DNA of 42,868 nucleotides, taken from contig CAJFPJ010000031.1 of assembly GCA_904399395.1 (NCBI GenBank), forward strand, positions 1-42,868. Reading direction: 5' to 3'. Positions within the stretch are counted from its first letter, which is position 1. Each line of letters opens with the position of its first letter. Origin of the DNA: an uncultured Clostridia bacterium. GTDB taxonomy: Bacteria; Bacillota; Clostridia; Oscillospirales; Acutalibacteraceae. Position numbers and translations under genes: made by a program. The notes below the pieces were generated by a model. The model did no database searches. It had not been told where the DNA came from and saw nothing but the letters and a program-made list of their open reading frames with translations. Below are positions 34,872 through 42,868 of the stretch, one piece after another.

Positions 34872-34982
34872 CGCCATACTCTCATGGGATATTGTCCACA
34901 AACCCCTTTGCCATGCAAAAGAGCCTGCAGGATAAGCAGCATACCCCCAGTAAAACATTTTTATGAGTTATACAACGAACAT

Positions 34983-35040
34983 GCGGTGTGTGGTGCGCAC
35001 TGAGCTAAACACACCGCGCCGCCCGACCGAGACCGGGCGG
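34983..35040 (+). other. Two hairpins before the htrA gene
   Basis: First: GCGGTGTGT (34983-34991) and ACACACCGC (35009-35017), perfect 9-bp arms. Second: CCGCCCG (35019-35025) and CGGGCGG (35034-35040). No T-run follows, so it is a structured leader or a processing site rather than a clear terminator between kinase and protease genes. Confidence 0.6.
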
Positions 35041-35082
35041 AAATTCATACTTTTATCAACGAATCGGAATTGAGGGAAATAC

Positions 35083-36876
35083 ATGATTCATGAGCATGAG
35101 CACGAGCTCGGGTACCACGAGCGCGAGCACGAAGCTGAACAAGAAACCGCACCCGGGCCGGAAGCTGGTTCCCGCCCTGCAGCAGCGCCGGAAACGCAGG
35201 AGGCCCAGCAGCCGCCTTTGGCTGCCGGTGCCTCTTCTCATGAGGAAGAGGCAGTTTCTTCGGAAAGTGCGGAAAACTATCGTGTGCCTGCAGCTTCCGC
35301 TCCGGAGGAAGCATCTTCCCAGCCTAAACCACCTTTGGGAAACAAAACGCCCGCTTCTTGGCCTCCCCAAGACCCCAGAGCCTCGGCGCCTTTCTCCCCC
35401 CAGGCGCCTGCTCCTATGCAACAACCATGGGGAGCCCCGCAGGCTCCATACGCGCCCCCCGGAGGAAGCTCGGCAGGGCCTGGAGGCCCTCCCATACCTC
35501 CGCCCCCTTATAGCTACGAATATCCGGCATATCCGCAGGGACCCAATTATTCTGCTGGAATCCCTTGGGGAAATCAGCCCTATCAACCGCCTCAGGGAAC
35601 AGGAGGCCAAGGAGCCTGGCCTCCGCCACCCGGCTACCGATGGGATTCCGGCTTTTCCGGGGCTCAGGGTATCCCCCGGGGTTCCAAGCGGGGAGGAAAA
35701 GCCTTCGGCGCCCTGTTCATATCCATCGGGGTTGTGCTTCTTGTAGCGCTGATAGCGGCTATGATTACAGTATCCGGAAGATATGAGTTGCCAACCGCTC
35801 CTTCCCAATCCTCCCCCCTTGTCAGCGAACCGCCGGCCTCTCAGCCGGAAGAGAGCCTGCCGGGAGGGGAAAACGGGGATTCGTCTCTTCCCGAAAAAGA
35901 AAAGCCCTCTGCTGTTCCGGAAGCCTCTTTCACAGGAATTACAATAGAGGGGAAACGACAGGACCCCATTTCGGCAAAGGAAATCTATAAGCGGGTGGTG
36001 GAAAGCGTCGTGGGCGTGAACACCACAGTGAAAGCAGGGGATACCACCGCCCTCAGCGAAGGATCCGGAATTGTGCTCACAGAGGACGGGCTCATTCTCA
36101 CCAATGCCCATGTGCTGGATTACTCCCGGGATAACGAAGTCTCTGTAGTTCTGCACGACGGAACGGAATACGCCGCCTCTGTGATCGGTTTTGACAAATA
36201 CAGCGATCTGGCTGTTCTGCGCATCGACGCCCAAAATCTGGATCCCGCCGAATTTGGGGACGTCTCTCTGCTGGAAGTAGGGGACGAAGTCTTCGCCATC
36301 GGCAACCCCGGCGGCATGAGCTATGCCAGCTCCCTGACAGGCGGGTATATCTCCGCCCTGAACCGTTCCCTGAAAAACAGCGCCATGACCTTTATCCAAA
36401 CGGATGCGGCCATCAACCCCGGAAATTCCGGCGGCGCCCTTGTGAACGACTGCGGCCAGGTGATCGGCATCAATTCCAACAAAATTGTTTCCACCAGCTA
36501 TGAGGGCATGGGATTTGCTATCCCCATCAGCCAAGTGAAGGACATTATCGATAATCTTGTCACCAAAGGCTATGTGGAAGGCCGGGGGCGGCTGGGCGTC
36601 ACCATCCTTTCTGATGGAACAGGCCTTCAGATTCAGAGCATCGAAGAGGGCAGTGGGCTTTACGGAAAAGCGGAGAAAGGAGACTATATCCTTGCCGCCG
36701 ACGACGTAGAACTCTCCTCCATGGATGATCTCTACTTGGTGCTGGCCGGGCACTCGGCCGGGGAATCTGTGAAGCTGAAGATCTTCGATGTGTCGGAAAA
36801 CGTCACTTTCCAGGTATCCGTCCAGCTCTTGGAGGATAAGGGCGAGACCCAGTCCACCATTTCCCCAGAGCCGTAA
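35083..36876 (+). CDS. HtrA/DegP-like serine protease with His-rich and Pro-rich N-terminus
   Basis: A 597-residue S1C protease. Residues 1-20 alternate His and Glu (HEHEHELGYHEREHE), then a long Pro/Gly/Ala/Ser-rich cytoplasmic stretch to about residue 204, one membrane segment (206-229), a linker, and the trypsin-like domain with catalytic triad H343 (TNAHV), D375 (YSDLAVL) and S449 (NPGNSGGAL). A single C-terminal PDZ domain follows (LGVTILSDG...DYILAADDVEL). The protease should sit outside the membrane and remove misfolded envelope proteins. Start ATG at 35083 with GAGGG nine bases before it. It follows the two-component genes by 211 bases, as htrA follows walRK in other Firmicutes. Confidence 0.93.
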   Translation: MIHEHEHELGYHEREHEAEQETAPGPEAGSRPAAAPETQEAQQPPLAAGASSHEEEAVSSESAENYRVPAASAPEEASSQPKPPLGNKTPASWPPQDPRASAPFSPQAPAPMQQPWGAPQAPYAPPGGSSAGPGGPPIPPPPYSYEYPAYPQGPNYSAGIPWGNQPYQPPQGTGGQGAWPPPPGYRWDSGFSGAQGIPRGSKRGGKAFGALFISIGVVLLVALIAAMITVSGRYELPTAPSQSSPLVSEPPASQPEESLPGGENGDSSLPEKEKPSAVPEASFTGITIEGKRQDPISAKEIYKRVVESVVGVNTTVKAGDTTALSEGSGIVLTEDGLILTNAHVLDYSRDNEVSVVLHDGTEYAASVIGFDKYSDLAVLRIDAQNLDPAEFGDVSLLEVGDEVFAIGNPGGMSYASSLTGGYISALNRSLKNSAMTFIQTDAAINPGNSGGALVNDCGQVIGINSNKIVSTSYEGMGFAIPISQVKDIIDNLVTKGYVEGRGRLGVTILSDGTGLQIQSIEEGSGLYGKAEKGDYILAADDVELSSMDDLYLVLAGHSAGESVKLKIFDVSENVTFQVSVQLLEDKGETQSTISPEP

Positions 36877-36999
36877 GGTAAGGAGGCCGGCTTTTACAGA
36901 AGAGCGCCTATGCGCCTATGGATGTTATCCAAGGCGGTTTTTCAGCACGCATATAATAAGGTATCCCACGATTTTTTCCTTACTAAGGAGATGATTGGT

Positions 37000-37989
37000 G
37001 TGAAAAACAAGCAGTGGATATATAAAGTCGGAGGCAGACCCCAAGGACTTATTCTGTCTTTGTTCGTGTTCTTTCTTTTCGGTGGGATGACTTTTTATTT
37101 CTATTTACAGATAAATCGCCATGGAGCTTTTCTGTTCGGGTTTCTGCTGGCCATCCTTGTGCTGTTCCTAATATTTTTCTCTGTTTTCAGGGGATTATTT
37201 ATTAAGGTTTTGATTGCAGAGGATGGCTTTTACCATCAAACAAAACCCAGAAATGGAAAATATTATACCTATGGTCAAATCAAAGAAGCATGGCGAAGCG
37301 AAGGAAAACAGTTCAATGGTTCGCAGGGATATTTTTGTGGTTTTGAGACATGGAAAGGAGAAATTGTAAAGTTTTCCTTCTTTCCTTTTGAAGAAGAAGG
37401 TATAACATATCTAATTCAACGCGTTAAAGAATGCCATACCGCGAATTATTATACTAATCCATGTAATAGACAAAAGTATACGATTAATGGGAAACCACAT
37501 GGAAAAACAACTATTGCCGTTGCCTTGGTATTCCTTCTTCTTTTTCTTGTCGGGACAATGCCAGCGATATTGCAGGCTGTGCCGACAGGCTTTGGTATAA
37601 CAGGTTTGTTTTTTACCGGAGTTACTCTGTTGTCTATTATTATTTTATGTATTCTGCTAATTATTCGATATCAATGCTTCAAGGTTCAAATCGAGGATAC
37701 GGGTTTTTATTTTCAGTCTAGCCCTTTTAATGGGAAATATTATTTATATGAAGATATTAAAAGCTATAAAATTGAAAAAAAGGTATATCATCAACATTCC
37801 ACTATGGATGGGACTCACAGCACCTTACACTATTATTATTTTATTTTTACAGATAGAAATGGAAAATCTGTAAAATTTCAGTTTCAGAAACCTTTTTTTG
37901 ATCATGAAGTTGAAATCTTGAAAGAACGAATTGAGCATGTAAAAAAAGAAAAAGAAAGCTATGAACAGCTTAAAAGACAGAAATCATAA
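37000..37989 (+). CDS. AT-rich membrane protein with duplicated two-helix/PH-like unit
   Basis: A 329-residue protein not recognised as a named family. Two halves share the same plan: a pair of membrane segments followed by a soluble domain with GFYHQTKPRNGKYYTYGQIK in the first half and GFYFQSSPFNGKYYLYEDIK in the second, which look like PH-like folds. A coiled tail (HVKKEKESYEQLKRQ) ends the protein. The start is GTG at 37000, with AAGGAG nine bases upstream; the ATG at 36991 lies directly on that ribosome binding site. The gene is clearly more AT-rich than its neighbours, which suggests acquisition. Function unknown. Confidence 0.75.
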   Translation: MKNKQWIYKVGGRPQGLILSLFVFFLFGGMTFYFYLQINRHGAFLFGFLLAILVLFLIFFSVFRGLFIKVLIAEDGFYHQTKPRNGKYYTYGQIKEAWRSEGKQFNGSQGYFCGFETWKGEIVKFSFFPFEEEGITYLIQRVKECHTANYYTNPCNRQKYTINGKPHGKTTIAVALVFLLLFLVGTMPAILQAVPTGFGITGLFFTGVTLLSIIILCILLIIRYQCFKVQIEDTGFYFQSSPFNGKYYLYEDIKSYKIEKKVYHQHSTMDGTHSTLHYYYFIFTDRNGKSVKFQFQKPFFDHEVEILKERIEHVKKEKESYEQLKRQKS

Positions 37990-38052
37990 TAAATGCATAA
38001 AGTGCACAAAAAGGATATTGAATATTGAAGAACAGCCGTTTTGAAAGCAATG

Positions 38053-38090
38053 AAAAGGCTGCTCGCAGATAAAAACTGCAGCAGCTTTTT
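38053..38090. terminator. Terminator between convergent membrane-protein and rimI genes
   Basis: AAAAGGCTGCT and AGCAGCTTTTT arms (one G-T pair), with GCAG/CTGC inside, T-rich on the plus side and A-rich start giving Ts on the minus side. Confidence 0.8.
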
Positions 38091-38131
38091 CGTTGCTTTA
38101 ATTCTTTTTACACTCTAAACATATAGGCAAC

Positions 38132-38593
38132 TCAAAAGAAAAGCGTCATAATCAATGCGTCCTCCACTGGGCGGGTATAAAAATTTTTCCGCCGCCCTGC
38201 GGCTCTAAACCCTAAAGATGTATACAATCCCACTGCTTTTTCGTTGGAAGGACGCACCTCCAGGGTTATAAAGCTGCCATTTTCCTCCCGACCCTTCTGA
38301 ATGAGGGCTTCCGTAAGCCTGCGGCCCAAACCCATCCCCCGGCAAGAAGGGAACACGGCGATATTATCCACGTAGCATTCCCCGCAAACCATATGCATTC
38401 CGGCGTAGCCCAGCACCCTGCCTTCCTGCTCTGCCACCAGAAAAACGGCTGTCTCGCTCTGAAGTTCTGCCCGGAGTCCTTCCTCGCTCCAGGGGGAGGA
38501 AAAGCAAACCGCCTCCAGCCGGGCCAACTCTACAATATGCCTCTCTTCCATGGGAAGGATGTGGATTTCCTTTTCGCTTTCCAACCCAATCAA
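38132..38593 (-). CDS. rimI: Ribosomal protein S18 alanine N-acetyltransferase
   Basis: A 153-residue GNAT protein with the RimI blocks CFSSPWSEEGLRAEL, YVDNIAVFPSCRGMGLGRRL, and LEVRPSNEKAVGLYTSLGF, then RKNFYTRPVEDALIM. It acetylates the N-terminal alanine of ribosomal protein S18. The start is TTG at 38593, whose TTGA overlaps the TGA stop of rlmA; AGGGAGG lies seven bases before it. Rarer TTG start and overlap make low, coupled expression likely. Confidence 0.9.
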   Translation of the reverse strand: MIGLESEKEIHILPMEERHIVELARLEAVCFSSPWSEEGLRAELQSETAVFLVAEQEGRVLGYAGMHMVCGECYVDNIAVFPSCRGMGLGRRLTEALIQKGREENGSFITLEVRPSNEKAVGLYTSLGFRAAGRRKNFYTRPVEDALIMTLFF

Positions 38594-39468
38594 TTCTCTT
38601 CCTCCCTTCTGTAAAGAAGAAAGTCAAAGCCGATCTCCGTATGAAGGGAGGATACCTCCCGCAGCCTGCGGCTCCCAGACTCGGGTGTCTTCCAGTAGTA
38701 AGGCGTCATGGAAAACAAGTCCTCTATCAGAGAGGGATCGGTCAGAGTCAACTCCCCGCGCACCTCTCTGCGGCTTAAAAAGCGGAATCCAGGATATTCC
38801 GTATCTCGCCTGGTATTTTCATAAGGCTTTTCGTATAATACCTTCTTCATGCCGAACAGATGCCTTTCCGATGGCACAGCCAGAATGAAAAAGCCCCCGG
38901 GAGCTGTAACGCGCCGAAGCTCTTCCGGCACCACCGGGGCGAACACATTCACCGTTACGCCTGAAATTCCATCCCGCACCGGAACGGCGAAGGAACTGGC
39001 TACGGCGAATTCCGCCTGTTTTCCATATCGCCTGGCCGCGGCACGGACAGCTGCTTTGCTGATATCATAGCCCAAAATTCGTGCGTTTACCCCCGCCTTC
39101 GCCAAAGTGGAGGCCATATGGCCCGTGTAATAGCCTTCGCCGCAGCCTGTATCCAACAGAAGAGGACGGGGCGCCTGCTCCATACAGAAGAGCACCATGC
39201 CGTTTAATTCCCGGCTAAAAAGCTCATAAGCCCCCGATTCCAAAAAACGTCTCCGGGCGGCCACCATCTCCTTTGTATCCCCCGGAAGACTGGAGTGCAT
39301 CCGGTTTCGGGGAAGAAGATGTACATAGCCCTCTGCCGAGACATCAAAGGAATGGCCCCGGGGGCACCGGCATACTTTTTCTCCTTTTTCCAAGGGTTCC
39401 CTGCAGATGGGGCAGGAAAAGTACCAATCTCCACCTGCTCCCCCTTTTTCCATAAATTCTGCCGGCAT
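38590..39468 (-). CDS. rlmA: 23S rRNA (guanine-N1)-methyltransferase
   Basis: A 292-residue protein. The N-terminal zinc finger is CPICREPL...CRCPRGHSFD, followed by AEGYVHLLP and the SAM-binding domain with LLDTGCGEGYYTG and GYDISKAAVRAAAR. These are the marks of RlmA, which methylates G745 (or G748) in 23S rRNA and can affect macrolide response. The ATG at 39468 is chosen: AAAGG lies about nine bases before it, while the in-frame GTG at 39486 has no ribosome binding site and the ATG at 39477 sits on it. rimI follows with a four-base overlap. Confidence 0.9.
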   Translation of the reverse strand: MPAEFMEKGGAGGDWYFSCPICREPLEKGEKVCRCPRGHSFDVSAEGYVHLLPRNRMHSSLPGDTKEMVAARRRFLESGAYELFSRELNGMVLFCMEQAPRPLLLDTGCGEGYYTGHMASTLAKAGVNARILGYDISKAAVRAAARRYGKQAEFAVASSFAVPVRDGISGVTVNVFAPVVPEELRRVTAPGGFFILAVPSERHLFGMKKVLYEKPYENTRRDTEYPGFRFLSRREVRGELTLTDPSLIEDLFSMTPYYWKTPESGSRRLREVSSLHTEIGFDFLLYRREEEN

Positions 39469-39675
39469 ATTCTTCATCCTTTCCACAAACAGAGAAAAGT
39501 ATATTTCCCCAAACTGTAGTTAAAAACAATGCTTTCCATATAGTATTGTATATGCTATAAACACGCTGCCCGGTCGCTCTGCAAGAAGACGGCAATCCCA
39601 GGCGGAACATCGTTTTGAGTGTATTGCTTTTCATTTTCCTTGTCAAGGCTGGAAACGGGATTTCTACCCCAGGGG

Positions 39676-39704
39676 TTAATTTTTCCCCGGGAACGTGGTA
39701 TACT
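39676..39704 (+). promoter_or_regulatory. Candidate promoter of polA
   Basis: TTAATT, 17 bases, TATACT with TGG before it (extended -10). The leader to 39968 is about 255 nt. Confidence 0.55.
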
Positions 39705-39735
39705 GTGAAAGAAACAGCAAAGCCTGTTATCTCAA

Positions 39736-39758
39736 AGCGAATATGAAATATTCGCTTC
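39736..39758 (+). other. Inverted repeat in the polA leader
   Basis: AAGCGAATA-TGAAA-TATTCGCTT: perfect 9-bp arms with a five-base loop, 31 bases past the -10. It could be an operator or an RNA hairpin. It does not match the Firmicutes LexA box. Confidence 0.55.
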
Positions 39759-39967
39759 AAAATTCACAGCCTTCAGGAAAGCTCACTTCCTTTCGAGCCT
39801 CACAAGAATCGCTGCAAAACACTATCGGCTGTTTGTTTTGAGAGGAACAGAATACGGAAATGTAAACCCCTGCAGGCTCTGCTGGCAGGCTCCTTCACAA
39901 GAAAGTGCGCCGCCCGTATACCTTATGACAGTTTATCGATATGAAATCTAGGACAGGAGATAAATCC

Positions 39968-42541
39968 ATGAAACTTTTGGTACTCGATGGAAATAGCATT
40001 TTAAACCGGGCTTTTTATGGTATCCGGCTGCTGACCACAAAAGAAGGGCTTTTTACAAACGGGATCTATGGCTTTCTCACCATGCTTCAAAAAATTCTCT
40101 CGGAAACGGAGCCCCAGGCTGTGGCCATCGCATTTGACCGGAAGGCTCCCACCTTCCGTCACAAAGCCTATGACGGCTATAAAGCCCAGCGTAAAGGCAT
40201 GCCGGAAGAGCTGGCCCAGCAACTTCCCAACCTGAAGGAGCTTCTAACCCTTTTGGGTTATCACCTTCTGGAGTGCGACGGCTTCGAGGCCGATGATATT
40301 TTAGGCACCTTGGCCCGCTCCTGCCGAGAAAAGGGCTGGGATTGCGTCATCGCCACCGGGGATAGGGACAGTCTTCAGCTGGTTGGGAACGGCGTGACCG
40401 TGCGCCTGCTTTCCACCAAGATGGGTCAGCCGGTCTCTACCCTTTATGATGAAACCGCTATCCGGGAGGAATACGGGGTAACGCCCTCTCAGCTCATCGA
40501 TATCAAGGCCATCCAGGGAGATTCTTCCGACAATATCCCCGGCGTTCCCGGAATAGGGGCCAAGGGGGCTCAGATGCTGATTCAGACCTTTGGATCCCTG
40601 GATGGGGTCTATTCCCACTTGGATGCCCCTGAAATCAAGCCTGCCATGCGCAATAAGCTTACGGCGGGGGAAGAGAGTGCCCGCCTGAGCCTGTTTTTAG
40701 GGACGATACGCACGGATGCGCCGGTAGATGACACACCGGAAGATTTCATTCCCGGCCCGGTGGATCCGGGAGCCGGGCGCCTGATGGCCCGCCTGGAGCT
40801 CTTTAAACTTATGGAAAAGATGGGGCTTTCGGCAGATTTCACCGAAGAGAGTGAGAAAACAGAGGCCCGGCAGCCCCTACATCTGCTGGAAGCAGACCCC
40901 TCTGCCCTTGTGAAGGCCCTTGAAAAGCAGAAGGATGTGTATTGTCAACCTGCTTACACGGAAGGGCGTGTCCAAGCCCTTTACTGTGCATACGAAGGGG
41001 AGGCCGCCTGCCTAGAAGATCCGGAATCTCTCCGAGCTCTGTGGGAGAATAGCGGCGTCAGACTCATCCTGCACGACAGCAAACCCTTTTTCACCGCCCT
41101 TCTGCGGGAAGGTATCCAGCCGCAGGCCCAAGTATACGATACCCTTTTGGCCGCCTATCTGCTGAATCCATCGGCAGCGGCCTATGACCCCTCCCGTCTT
41201 GCCCAGGAATACGGGGTGCCGGAGCGGGAAGCAGTGGAGGGGCTTCCTGAAGAAGCGCGGCGGGCAGCTCTGCTTCCGGCGCTGTTTCCCATTCTAAGCG
41301 AAAAAATCGCCGAAAAGAACCAGGAAGCCCTTCTGAAAGATATCGAATTTCCCCTGGCCGCCGTGCTGGCCCACATGGAACTCTGCGGCTTTGCAGTGGA
41401 CAGCGACGGTATCCGCCGCTATGGTGAGGAATTGCAGGGGGAAATAGACCGCATTCAGACGGAGATCTATCAGCTTGTGGGGTATGAATTCAACATCAAT
41501 TCCCCCAAGCAACTGGGGGACGCCCTTTTCGTGAAACTGGGCCTTTCCCACGGGAAAAAGACAAAAACCGGCTACTCCACTAACGCCGAAGTGTTGGAAA
41601 GCCTTCGGTGGGAACACCCGGCCGTAGAGAAAGTGTTGGCTTACAGAACCCTTGCAAAGCTGAAATCCACCTATTGTGATGGGCTTCTGAAGGTGGTGGG
41701 AGAGGATGGCCGCATCCACTCCAGCTTCAACCAAACGGAAACCCGCACAGGGCGTATCAGCTCCACAGAGCCCAACTTGCAAAACATCCCTGTGCGCACA
41801 GAATTAGGGCGTGAGCTGCGGCGGTTTTTCTGTGCCCAACCGGGCTGGGTGCTGGTGGATGCAGACTATTCCCAGATCGAGCTGCGGGTGCTGGCCCACG
41901 CCGCCCAAGATGAAAACATGATGGCTGCCTTCCGGGAAAATGATGATATCCACCGGCGCACAGCCTCTCAGGTATTCCATGTGCCGCCGGAAATGGTGAC
42001 ACCCCTCATGCGCAGCCGCGCCAAAGCCGTGAATTTCGGCATCGTCTATGGCATCGGCGCTTTTTCTCTGAGCAAGGATATCGGCGTCACCCAAAAAGAG
42101 GCCAAGCAGTATATCGATGATTATCTCCATCATTTCAGCGGTGTGGACCGCTACATGAAGGAGGCTGTGGAAAAGGCCCGGGAGTTGGGCTATGCAGAGA
42201 CTCTCTTCGGCCGCAGGCGCTATCTGCCAGAGCTTTCCTCCAAGAACTTCAATATGCGTTCCTTTGGGGAGCGTGTGGCCAGGAATATGCCCATTCAGGG
42301 TGCGGCAGCGGATATTATCAAGATTGCTATGATTCGCGTGGAAGCGCGGCTTCGGGAAGAAGGCCTTAGGGCCCGGTTGATCCTGCAGGTGCACGATGAG
42401 CTTATTGTGGAAGCCCCCAAGGAGGAATCGGAAAAGGTGGCATCTCTTCTTACTGAAGAGATGGAAAAGGCCGTGAGGCTGGATGTTCCCCTGGTGGCGG
42501 AAGCGAGTATCGGCGAGACCTGGTATGACGCGAAAGGATAA
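39968..42541 (+). CDS. polA: DNA polymerase I
   Basis: An 857-residue family A polymerase. The 5'-3' nuclease domain is complete (LDGNSILNRAFYG, CDGFEADDILGTLA, ATGDRDSLQLV). The middle domain (about residues 300-470) lacks the DxE and YxxxD proofreading motifs, so 3'-5' exonuclease activity is not expected, as in other Firmicutes. The polymerase domain has all motifs: A (DYSQIELRVLAH), B (RSRAKAVNFGIVYG) and C (QVHDELIVEAP). It fills gaps in repair and removes RNA primers. Start ATG at 39968 with AGGAGA nine bases upstream; an in-frame upstream ATG at 39941 lacks a site. Confidence 0.97.
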   Translation: MKLLVLDGNSILNRAFYGIRLLTTKEGLFTNGIYGFLTMLQKILSETEPQAVAIAFDRKAPTFRHKAYDGYKAQRKGMPEELAQQLPNLKELLTLLGYHLLECDGFEADDILGTLARSCREKGWDCVIATGDRDSLQLVGNGVTVRLLSTKMGQPVSTLYDETAIREEYGVTPSQLIDIKAIQGDSSDNIPGVPGIGAKGAQMLIQTFGSLDGVYSHLDAPEIKPAMRNKLTAGEESARLSLFLGTIRTDAPVDDTPEDFIPGPVDPGAGRLMARLELFKLMEKMGLSADFTEESEKTEARQPLHLLEADPSALVKALEKQKDVYCQPAYTEGRVQALYCAYEGEAACLEDPESLRALWENSGVRLILHDSKPFFTALLREGIQPQAQVYDTLLAAYLLNPSAAAYDPSRLAQEYGVPEREAVEGLPEEARRAALLPALFPILSEKIAEKNQEALLKDIEFPLAAVLAHMELCGFAVDSDGIRRYGEELQGEIDRIQTEIYQLVGYEFNINSPKQLGDALFVKLGLSHGKKTKTGYSTNAEVLESLRWEHPAVEKVLAYRTLAKLKSTYCDGLLKVVGEDGRIHSSFNQTETRTGRISSTEPNLQNIPVRTELGRELRRFFCAQPGWVLVDADYSQIELRVLAHAAQDENMMAAFRENDDIHRRTASQVFHVPPEMVTPLMRSRAKAVNFGIVYGIGAFSLSKDIGVTQKEAKQYIDDYLHHFSGVDRYMKEAVEKARELGYAETLFGRRRYLPELSSKNFNMRSFGERVARNMPIQGAAADIIKIAMIRVEARLREEGLRARLILQVHDELIVEAPKEESEKVASLLTEEMEKAVRLDVPLVAEASIGETWYDAKG

Positions 42542-42555
42542 CCCAAAAACAAAAG

Positions 42556-42600
42556 AACCCCGCCCGGGCTGCTGCTGAAAGCCGCCTGAGCGGGGTTTTT
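42556..42600 (+). terminator. Terminator after polA
   Basis: AACCCCGC (42556-42563) and GCGGGGTT (42590-42597) arms with a partly paired centre, followed by TTTTT. Confidence 0.88.
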
Positions 42601-42711
42601 GAGCTTTTTCTTAAGACCTTTAAAGGCTCATTTTTAGGTATGTAAACACATTTTCCCAAAGCTCAAACTTCATCTATTGTAATATCCATTCTTCACAGAA
42701 AAAGTCTTCTG

Positions 42712-42868
42712 TTACCCCTTAACGGCGCCAATCATAACGCCCTTCTCGAAATACTTCTGAATGAAGGGATATACGCAGAGCACAGGGAGAGTGGAAACGA
42801 TAATAACGCCAAACTTGATCTGGTCGGCATACTGCTGTGCATAAGCGCCTGCACCTGCACCTGCGGTG
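42712..42868 (-). CDS. Sugar ABC transporter permease, C-terminal fragment (5' end cut)
   Basis: Only the last 51 codons are visible, ending at the TAA (42712-42714). The translated end reads QYADQIKFGVIIVSTLPVLCVYPFIQKYFEKGVMIGAVKG, which is the conserved C-terminus of LplC/YtcP-type (MalG-like) permeases of carbohydrate ABC importers. The rest, and probably the binding protein and second permease genes, lie outside the window. It is convergent with polA. Confidence 0.88.
   Translation of the reverse strand, partial: TAGAGAGAYAQQYADQIKFGVIIVSTLPVLCVYPFIQKYFEKGVMIGAVKG

Larger units (their letters stand above)
39469..39967. other. 499-bp divergent region between rlmA and polA
   Basis: No gene was seen. 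It holds the candidate polA promoter (39699-39704), a perfect hairpin (39736-39758) and repeated T/A-rich stretches near 39525-39560 that may carry the rlmA promoter, though no clear -35/-10 pair was found on the minus strand. Confidence 0.5.

Noticed and set aside
33255-34958. Minus-strand open frame of 567 codons
   Set aside because: Antisense shadow of the histidine kinase gene.
35056-36753. Minus-strand open frame of 565 codons
   Set aside because: Antisense shadow of htrA; no ribosome binding site.
1-42868. CRISPR arrays, tRNA, rRNA, insertion sequences, prophage
   Set aside because: No regularly spaced short repeats, no cloverleaf or rRNA sequence, and no transposase, integrase or phage structural gene was recognised.

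Overview
The window reads as chromosomal DNA of a mid-to-high-GC member of the Clostridia, most likely a gut Oscillospiraceae-type anaerobe. The evidence is the gene families: the c-di-AMP receptor DarA next to HolB and RicT, a SpoIIQ-like forespore peptidase behind a sigma-F-type promoter, LytR-CpsA-Psr (LCP) enzymes, a FabT-like MarR regulator beside a DegV protein, and ChW-like repeats. Ribosome binding sites are strong (AGGAGG type). No rRNA, tRNA, CRISPR array, insertion sequence or prophage was seen. The species was not identified.

Layout. 1-2359 is the 5' part of a minus-strand gene for a protein with four ChW-like repeats and a C39-like peptidase domain. 2703-5441 holds ricT, holB and darA on the minus strand. 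5703-12464 is an envelope block on the minus strand: an LCP protein, a PrsA-like lipoprotein, and a glycosyltransferase/YfhO pair resembling the CsbB-YfhO polymer glycosylation module. 12917-15036 (plus) holds an HD-domain nucleotidase and a second, very similar LCP gene. 15398-16162 (minus) is spoIIQ-like. 16502-21549 (plus) holds a GNAT acetyltransferase, tex, a histidine phosphatase and ychF. 21676-26581 (minus) is a carbohydrate block: acyltransferase, GH106-like glycosidase and a P-loop kinase overlapping the glycosidase by four bases. A divergent Asp-box sialidase-like gene follows on the plus strand.

28389-29690 (minus) is a compact restriction-modification pair: a BglII-family endonuclease directly abutting an MT-A70 methyltransferase. 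Upstream of it lies an unusual tandem pair of double-hairpin repeats (29955-30138). 30375-31901 (minus) is a marR-degV operon whose promoter carries a FabT-box-like palindrome. 32348-36876 (plus) is an OmpR-type response regulator, a previously unlisted 49-codon ORF, a histidine kinase and an HtrA protease: an envelope-stress module like walRK-htrA. 37000-37989 (plus) is an AT-rich, internally duplicated membrane protein, probably acquired. 38132-39468 (minus) is rlmA-rimI, 39968-42541 (plus) is polA, and the right edge cuts the 3' end of a sugar ABC permease gene.

The most interesting points are the double-hairpin repeat next to the restriction system, the spoIIQ sigma-F promoter, the FabT-like operator in front of marR-degV, the small ORF linking response regulator and kinase, the palindrome at the yfhO promoter, and the signal-peptide-less C39/ChW protein. 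All functional calls rest on motif recognition by eye; no database search was run.
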